A stretch of 64,000 bases of DNA. Origin: Yimella sp. cx-51 (GTDB taxonomy: Bacteria > Actinomycetota > Actinomycetes > Actinomycetales > Dermatophilaceae). This document shows, piece by piece, positions 57,334 to 64,000 of the stretch; the stretch's first letter is position 1; each line of letters begins with the position of its first letter. The notes under the pieces are model-generated. The model had not been told where the DNA came from. It was given only the letters and a program-made list of their open reading frames with translations, and did no database searches. The DNA is taken from assembly GCF_017654605.1 (NCBI RefSeq), contig NZ_CP072113.1:2170001-2234000 (forward strand), given 5' to 3'. A program made the translations under genes and the position numbers.

Positions 57334-58976
57334 ACACCGCGCTGATGAACCTCGCCACCGCGAACAAGGTCGGTAGCCCGACGCTGAACATCGCGATCTT
57401 CGCTGTCTTCGTGCTGGTGACGCTGACGATCGTCATCAAGGTGGCCTCCGGCAACAAGACCGCCGGCCAGATGTACACCGGTGGCGCCGCCTTCTCCGGC
57501 AAGCAGAACGGTCTGGCGATCGCGGGTGACTACCTCTCTGCGGCGTCCTTCCTCGGCATCGCCGGCGCCATCGCGCTGCAGGGTTACGACGGCTTCCTCT
57601 ACTCGATCGGCTTCCTCGTCGCATGGCTGGTCGCCCTGCTGCTCGTCGCCGAACTGATGCGCAACACCGGCCGGTTCACGATGGCGGACGTGCTCTCCTA
57701 CCGCCTCAAGCAGCGTCCGGTCCGCATGGCTGCAGCCACCTCGGCACTGTGCGTCTCGTTCTTCTACCTGCTCGCCCAGATGGCCGGCGCCGGCGGCCTG
57801 GTGTCGCTGCTGCTCGGGGTGAGCGGCGCCACCGCCCAGAACCTCGTCATCGCCGTCGTCGGCGTGATCATGGTGCTTTACGTGATGATCGGCGGCATGA
57901 AGGGCACCACCTGGGTGCAGATGATCAAGGCCGTGCTGCTCATCGCGGCGACCTTCATCATGACGATCTGGGTGCTCGGCAAGTTCGGGTTCAACCCGAG
58001 CAACCTGCTCCACGCAGCAGTGACCGAAAACCCCAAGGCCGGCGAGAAGCTCCTGTCGCCCGGGCTGAAGTACGGCAAGGACTCCACCACCAAGCTCGAC
58101 TTCATCTCCCTCGCCCTCGCCCTGGTGCTGGGTACCGCCGGTCTGCCGCACGTGCTGCAGCGCTTCTACACGGTGCCCACCAGCAAGCAAGCGCGTAAGT
58201 CGGTGGAGTGGGCGATCTGGCTCATCGGTGGCTTCTACCTGCTGACACTGGTCATCGGATACGGGGCCGGAGCACTGGTCGGACCCGACACGATCAACGC
58301 CGCACCCGGCAAGGCCAACGCCGCTGCCCCGCTGCTGGCTTACGAACTCGGCGGATCTCCACTGCTGGGCATCGTGTCGGGCATCGCCTTCGCCACGATC
58401 CTCGCCGTCGTCGCCGGCCTCACGATCACCACGAGCGCGACCTTCGCGCACGACATCTACAACCAGGTGATCAAGCGCGGCCAGGCCTCGTCGGAGTCCG
58501 AGGTGAAGGTTGCTCGCATCGCGGCCCTCGTCGGCGGCGTCATCGCGATCGGCGGCGGAATGCTCGCCAAGGACCAGAACATCGCCTTCCTGGTGGCCCT
58601 GGCCTTCGCGGTCGCCGCGAGCGCCAACCTGCCGACGATCCTGTACTCGTTGTTCTGGAAGCGGTTCAACACCCGCGGCGCCGTGTGGAGCATCTACGGC
58701 GGTCTGATCACCGCGGTCGGGCTGATCATGTTCAGCCCGGTCGTCAGCGGTAAGGGTGTCGACCCCAAGACCGGCAAAACGCTGTCGATGCTGCCGGCGG
58801 ACATCGACTTCCACTGGTTCCCCCTCGACAACCCGGGAATCGTGTCGATTCCGGTCGGCTTCTTCCTCGGCTGGCTCGGTAGCGTCACCAGCAAGGAGTT
58901 CAACGCCGCGAAGTACGCGGAGATGGAAGTACGTTCGCTGACCGGTCACGGTGTTGCCGAGGCGATCGATCACTAG
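57330..58976 (+). CDS. actP: Cation/acetate symporter
   Basis: A 548-residue SSS-family transporter with about 13 membrane helices that co-imports acetate with Na+. Motifs: GAAFSGKQNGLAIAGDYLSA, the FLGIAGAIALQGYDGFLYSI segment and GLPHVLQRFYTVPTSKQARK; C-terminal SKEFNAAKYAEMEVRSLTG. Length is normal for ActP. Start ATG 57330 overlaps the DUF485 stop by 4 bases. It is followed by a strong hairpin and then acs, the enzyme that traps acetate as acetyl-CoA. Confidence 0.95.
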   Translation: MNTALMNLATANKVGSPTLNIAIFAVFVLVTLTIVIKVASGNKTAGQMYTGGAAFSGKQNGLAIAGDYLSAASFLGIAGAIALQGYDGFLYSIGFLVAWLVALLLVAELMRNTGRFTMADVLSYRLKQRPVRMAAATSALCVSFFYLLAQMAGAGGLVSLLLGVSGATAQNLVIAVVGVIMVLYVMIGGMKGTTWVQMIKAVLLIAATFIMTIWVLGKFGFNPSNLLHAAVTENPKAGEKLLSPGLKYGKDSTTKLDFISLALALVLGTAGLPHVLQRFYTVPTSKQARKSVEWAIWLIGGFYLLTLVIGYGAGALVGPDTINAAPGKANAAAPLLAYELGGSPLLGIVSGIAFATILAVVAGLTITTSATFAHDIYNQVIKRGQASSESEVKVARIAALVGGVIAIGGGMLAKDQNIAFLVALAFAVAASANLPTILYSLFWKRFNTRGAVWSIYGGLITAVGLIMFSPVVSGKGVDPKTGKTLSMLPADIDFHWFPLDNPGIVSIPVGFFLGWLGSVTSKEFNAAKYAEMEVRSLTGHGVAEAIDH

Positions 58977-58983
58977 AAAGGTT

Positions 58984-59010
58984 GGCGGGGGCGCGTGCTG
59001 CGCCCCCGCC
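58984..59010 (+). terminator. Strong GC hairpin between actP and acs
   Basis: 11-bp perfect stem GGCGGGGGCGC (58984-58994) with GCGCCCCCGCC (59000-59010), loop GTGCT, 8 bases after the actP stop. It may end or partly end actP transcripts so that acs is expressed at a different level, or act as a 3' stability element; no promoter was recognised between it and acs. Confidence 0.65.
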
Positions 59011-59061
59011 ACCGCTTGGCCACACCGGGCACCTGCCCGAGAGATTTGAGGATTGAGGATT

Positions 59062-60990
<1,929 letters not shown>

Positions 60991-61013
60991 CTCCAGCCGT
61001 AGCGCTGCAAACA

Positions 61014-61052
61014 CGAAACGAGTGGCCAGGGATTTCCTGGCCACTCGTTTCG
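61014..61052. terminator. Terminator between acs and the CNNM genes
   Basis: 17-bp perfect stem CGAAACGAGTGGCCAGG (61014-61030) with CCTGGCCACTCGTTTCG (61036-61052), loop GATTT. It lies between convergent genes and can end both. Confidence 0.93.
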
Positions 61053-61070
61053 CGTCGTCCGCACCTGCGG

Positions 61071-62096
61071 TCAGCGCTGCGTGGAGTCGGTCACCTCGCC
61101 GACCAGTTCTTCCAGGACGTCCTCCAGGAAGACCACACCGGTGGCGGCGCCAGTGTCATCGACGACGCGCGCAAGGTGGGCGCCGGTGCGCTGCATGGTG
61201 AGCAGCACGTCCTCCACCTCGTCCTGCGGACGAACGGTGGCCAGGCGGCGAATGCGCCGCGGCGGCACCGGTTCGTCGTAGAGCTCGTCGCGGGCGTAAA
61301 GCACGTCCTTCAGGTGCACGTATGCGACCAGCGCACCACCTTCGTCGACCAGCGGGAAACGCGAGAAGCCCCGTTTGGTCACGAGCTTCTCCACCTGCGC
61401 CGGGGTGGCACCGACAGGCAGCGTGACCAGATCGTCGCGAGGCACAGCGACATCCGCGGCCACCCGGTCGCTGAACTCCAGCGCGTCGCGCACCCGCTCC
61501 TGCTGCTCGGCTTCCAGTAGACCCTCGCGGTGCGACTCCTCGACGATGATCTCCATCTCGTGCGCCGAGAAGGTGGTCGACATCTCGTCCTTGGGCTCGA
61601 TGCCGAGGCGGCGCACCGCGAACTTCGCGATCGCTTCCAGCGCCTTGATCAGCGGGGAAAGGACCCGGGTCACCCACAACAGCGCCGGGGCGAGCAGCAG
61701 TGCTGCCCGGTCAGGACCAGCGATGGCGATGTTCTTGGGCACCATCTCACCGAGCACGACGTGCAGGTAGACCACGATCAACAGCGCGAGCACCAGGGCC
61801 ACGACATCCGCTGCACCGGTCGGCATGCCCAGCGCATCCATCGGTCCCACGAGCAGGTGGTGCAGGGCATCCTCGGCGACGGCACCGAGCAGCACCGAGC
61901 ACACGGTGATGCCGAGTTGGGCGCAGGCAAGCAGCGAGGAGACGTTCTCCAACGCCTCGATCGCCTTGGCCGCACGCTTCGATCCCCGAGCCGCCAAAGG
62001 TTCGAGCTGGGTGCGCCGGGCGGCCATGACCGCGAACTCGGCGCCCACGAAGAAGGCATTGCCGACGAGCAACAACAGTGAGAAGAGGAGGCTCAC
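61071..62096 (-). CDS. CNNM/CBS membrane protein (hemolysin-related)
   Basis: A 341-residue protein with an N-terminal CNNM/DUF21 transmembrane domain (four helices, for example LLFSLLLLVGNAFFVGAEFA, with the AARRTQLEPLA segment) and two CBS domains (around EVEKLVTKRGFSRFPLVDEG and VEDVLLTMQRTGAHLARVVD). Such proteins are related to Mg2+ efflux CorC/CNNM proteins; the old name hemolysin is not supported. It lacks the C-terminal CorC_HlyC domain present in its neighbour. Overlaps the next gene by 4 bases. Confidence 0.92.
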   Translation of the reverse strand: MSLLFSLLLLVGNAFFVGAEFAVMAARRTQLEPLAARGSKRAAKAIEALENVSSLLACAQLGITVCSVLLGAVAEDALHHLLVGPMDALGMPTGAADVVALVLALLIVVYLHVVLGEMVPKNIAIAGPDRAALLLAPALLWVTRVLSPLIKALEAIAKFAVRRLGIEPKDEMSTTFSAHEMEIIVEESHREGLLEAEQQERVRDALEFSDRVAADVAVPRDDLVTLPVGATPAQVEKLVTKRGFSRFPLVDEGGALVAYVHLKDVLYARDELYDEPVPPRRIRRLATVRPQDEVEDVLLTMQRTGAHLARVVDDTGAATGVVFLEDVLEELVGEVTDSTQR

Positions 62097-63412
62097 GACT
62101 CGTCCGCCTCGTCAACAGGCACCACCGGCGTCAGGCGCACGCGGTCGACACGGCGCTTGTCCATCGACAGCACCCGCAGCCGCCAGCCGTCCAACCCGAT
62201 CTCGTCGCCCACCTGCGGAACGCGACCGACCTGTTCCATGACGAAGCCACCGACCGTCTCGTAGGTCTTGCCTTCGGGAATCTCGGCCCCGATGCGATCA
62301 CGCACCTCGTCCGGACGCCACATGCCCGAAACCGTCCAACTGCCGTCCGGCAGCAGGCGGCTCGGGTCGGTCACCAGGTCGTGCTCGTCGCTCACCTCGC
62401 CGACGATCTCCTCGATGACGTCCTCGAGCGTGATGACCCCGCTGGTACCGGCGTACTCGTCGATCACGACGACCATCTGCAGGCCTGCACCGCGCAGTTG
62501 CAAGAGCAACGGGTCGAGACGCACCGTCTCGGGGACGAAGACCGGCGGCACCATGAGTGCGGTCACGGGCACGTCGTCGCGGCGGTCCGGCGGCACGGCG
62601 ATGGCCTTCTTGACATGCACCATGCCCTCGACGTCGTCCCAGTCGTCTCCGAGCACCGGGAACCGCGAGTGGCCGGACGCTCGGGCCAGATCGATGACAT
62701 CAGCAGCCGTGGCGGTGCGCTCGACGGCAGAACTACGCACGCGCGGGGTCATCACGTCGGCGGCCACCCGATCACCGAAACCGAGCGACCGGGCGAGGAT
62801 CGCCGCCGTGCCTTCCTCGATCGTGCCGGCGGCGGCGGACTGGCGCACCATGCTCGCCAGCTCCTGTGGGGTGCGAGCGGCCGACAATTCTTCCTGCGGC
62901 TCGATGTTCATCGCCCGCAAGACCGCGTTCGCCGAACCGTTGAGCACAAGGATGAGCGGGCGGAAGATCAACGCGAAGATGCGCACCGGAACGGCAACCA
63001 CGGTCGCGACCTGCAGCGGTGCGGAGATGCCGAGGAACTGTGGGATGAGTTCGCCGAAGATCATCGAGAAGACCGCGGCGATCACCAACGCGAGCACGGT
63101 CGAGGTGGTGGCCGCGACGGTGCCGGTCAGCCCGATCGACTCCAGCGGACCCTCGAGCAGCTTGCCGAGCGACGGCTCCACCAACCAGCCGAGCACCAGG
63201 GTGGTGAGGGTGATACCGACCTGGGCAGCCGAGAGTTGGGTCGACAGCGAGCGCAGCGAGGGAAGCACCGCACCGGCGCCGGCGTGGCCTTCGTCGACGG
63301 CGCGCTGAACACTGGGACGGTCGAGCGCGACGAGTGAGAACTCCGCAGCCACGAACATCGCCGTCCCGACCGTGAGCAGCACGCCGACGCCGATGAGAAG
63401 CCATTCGTACAT
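62093..63412 (-). CDS. CNNM/CBS/CorC membrane protein
   Basis: A 439-residue paralogue of the adjacent gene: CNNM transmembrane domain (VLLTVGTAMFVAAEFSLVAL, LDRPSVQRAVDEG), two CBS domains (RSLGFGDRVAADVMTPRVRS, VVIDEYAGTSGVITLEDVIE) and a C-terminal CorC_HlyC domain (IGAEIPEGKTYETVGGFVME then LDGWRLRVLSMDKRRVDRVR). Paired full-length and short CNNM genes are common in actinobacteria and may form a heteromeric transporter of Mg2+ or Co2+. Start 63412. The 188-base gap upstream is shared with the divergent ABC gene. Confidence 0.93.
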   Translation of the reverse strand: MYEWLLIGVGVLLTVGTAMFVAAEFSLVALDRPSVQRAVDEGHAGAGAVLPSLRSLSTQLSAAQVGITLTTLVLGWLVEPSLGKLLEGPLESIGLTGTVAATTSTVLALVIAAVFSMIFGELIPQFLGISAPLQVATVVAVPVRIFALIFRPLILVLNGSANAVLRAMNIEPQEELSAARTPQELASMVRQSAAAGTIEEGTAAILARSLGFGDRVAADVMTPRVRSSAVERTATAADVIDLARASGHSRFPVLGDDWDDVEGMVHVKKAIAVPPDRRDDVPVTALMVPPVFVPETVRLDPLLLQLRGAGLQMVVVIDEYAGTSGVITLEDVIEEIVGEVSDEHDLVTDPSRLLPDGSWTVSGMWRPDEVRDRIGAEIPEGKTYETVGGFVMEQVGRVPQVGDEIGLDGWRLRVLSMDKRRVDRVRLTPVVPVDEADES

Positions 63413-63600
63413 AGGGCTGCAATAGTGGCACGGCTGGGCGCCCAGCTTCGCCCATCTCAGCCGGGCGATACGCCTCCCGGATCCGGCCGAGCATGACCTT
63501 CTTCACACGAGAACCCGCGGGCCGGTGACCAACATCACCCGGTGGCAATGTTCTGATGGAGTGGTCCATTGCCAACACGTCGACTTGGGGGTCTCCAAAC

Positions 63601-64000
63601 GTGTCAGCTCCACCAGCGACCGCGGGCTCGAAGGAACGCGGCCGCATTGAAGTCAATCAACTCAGCAAATCATTCAAGACCTTTCGCGCCGTCGACGACC
63701 TGTCGTTCAGTGTGGATCCGGGCCGGATCACCGGCTTCCTCGGTCCGAACGGCGCCGGCAAGACCACCACGCTGCGGATGATCCTCGGCCTGATCAGGCC
63801 CACATCCGGCAGTTCCACCATCGGTGGCGTGCCCTACGTCGACCTCGCCAACCCACTGGGCACCGTCGGTGCTGCACTGGAGGCGACCAACTTCCACCCT
63901 GGACGCACCGGACGCGATCACCTCCGGGTGCTCTGCACCTCGGCTGGCCTGCCCGACTCGCGTGCCGACCAACTGCTCGAACTCGTCGGCATTCCGGCCG
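63601..64000 (+). CDS. ABC transporter ATP-binding protein (3' end outside window)
   Basis: 133 residues of an ABC ATPase are visible, starting at GTG 63601 ([20 protein letters not shown]) with a GGGGG SD 8 bases upstream. Walker A is [20 protein letters not shown]; the D-loop and signature lie beyond the edge. The sequence ([20 protein letters not shown]) matches exporters of the DrrA/CcmA type, which pair with a separate membrane protein gene. Substrate unknown. Confidence 0.92.
   Translation, partial: MSAPPATAGSKERGRIEVNQLSKSFKTFRAVDDLSFSVDPGRITGFLGPNGAGKTTTLRMILGLIRPTSGSSTIGGVPYVDLANPLGTVGAALEATNFHPGRTGRDHLRVLCTSAGLPDSRADQLLELVGIPA

Overview
The window is 64 kb of high-GC, gene-dense chromosomal DNA from an actinobacterium (Actinomycetota), most likely a member of Micrococcales in or near Dermacoccaceae/Intrasporangiaceae. 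This rests on NucS in place of MutS/MutL-type repair, a Rho with a long Q/G/N-rich insert, the conserved order lysA-hom-thrC-thrB-rho-(rpmE)-prfA-prmC-tsaC-wecA-like-atp, DUF2550 next to atpC, a DUF222-HNH gene, GTG starts and 4-base ATGA/GTGA overlaps. The genus is inferred from gene content only.

Layout. 0-19 kb holds mixed metabolism: a partial SigE-family sigma factor, a P-loop kinase-like protein, phosphoglucomutase, a five-gene run (YbbN-like co-chaperone, two alpha/beta hydrolases, an ATP-grasp ligase, a TfoX-like protein), a P450, a thiamine-binding protein, a broken response-regulator/thioredoxin-reductase gene, thiolase, methylmalonyl-CoA epimerase, a 3-hydroxyacyl-CoA dehydrogenase, nucS with a gamma-glutamyltransferase, a STAS protein, a cobalamin adenosyltransferase, DUF2550 and atpC. 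19-25 kb is a block that separates atpC from atpD: an asparagine synthase with a C-terminal CofE-like domain, a DMT-type membrane protein, a HIT-like protein and an NCS2 permease. 25-33 kb is the rest of the ATP synthase operon (atpI, atpZ-like, B, E, F, H, A, G, D). 33-41 kb holds the wecA-like transferase, glyA, tsaC, cds1, prmC, prfA and rpmE. 41-44 kb has a Tat-exported amidase and a DinB protein. At 44.1-44.6 kb a 115-bp tandem repeat abuts the rho stop codon. 44.6-51.5 kb is rho and the threonine/lysine genes. 51.5-53 kb holds a shortened DUF222-HNH gene with an SOS box and a tRNA-Arg. 53-61 kb is an acetate/organic-acid uptake region: LytS/LytTR two-component system, two symporter modules and acetyl-CoA synthetase. 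61-64 kb holds two CNNM/CBS membrane proteins and the start of an ABC transporter ATPase.

How it works together. Acetate taken up by the ActP-type symporter would be activated by Acs; thiolase, hydroxyacyl-CoA dehydrogenase, epimerase and the cobalamin adenosyltransferase handle acyl-CoA and propionyl-CoA carbon. Near-perfect CRP-type palindromes lie upstream of both the ATP synthase operon and the DUF485-actP-acs operon, which suggests shared cAMP control of respiration and acetate use.

The items most deserving a second look are the AsnB/CofE-like fusion in the split ATP synthase locus, the double-hydrolase/ATP-grasp operon, the rho-proximal tandem repeat, and the operators (CRP, LytTR-like, LexA). 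Several genes are damaged (a thioredoxin reductase, a GNAT, an HNH gene); these could be real decay or, for the single-base changes, sequencing error.
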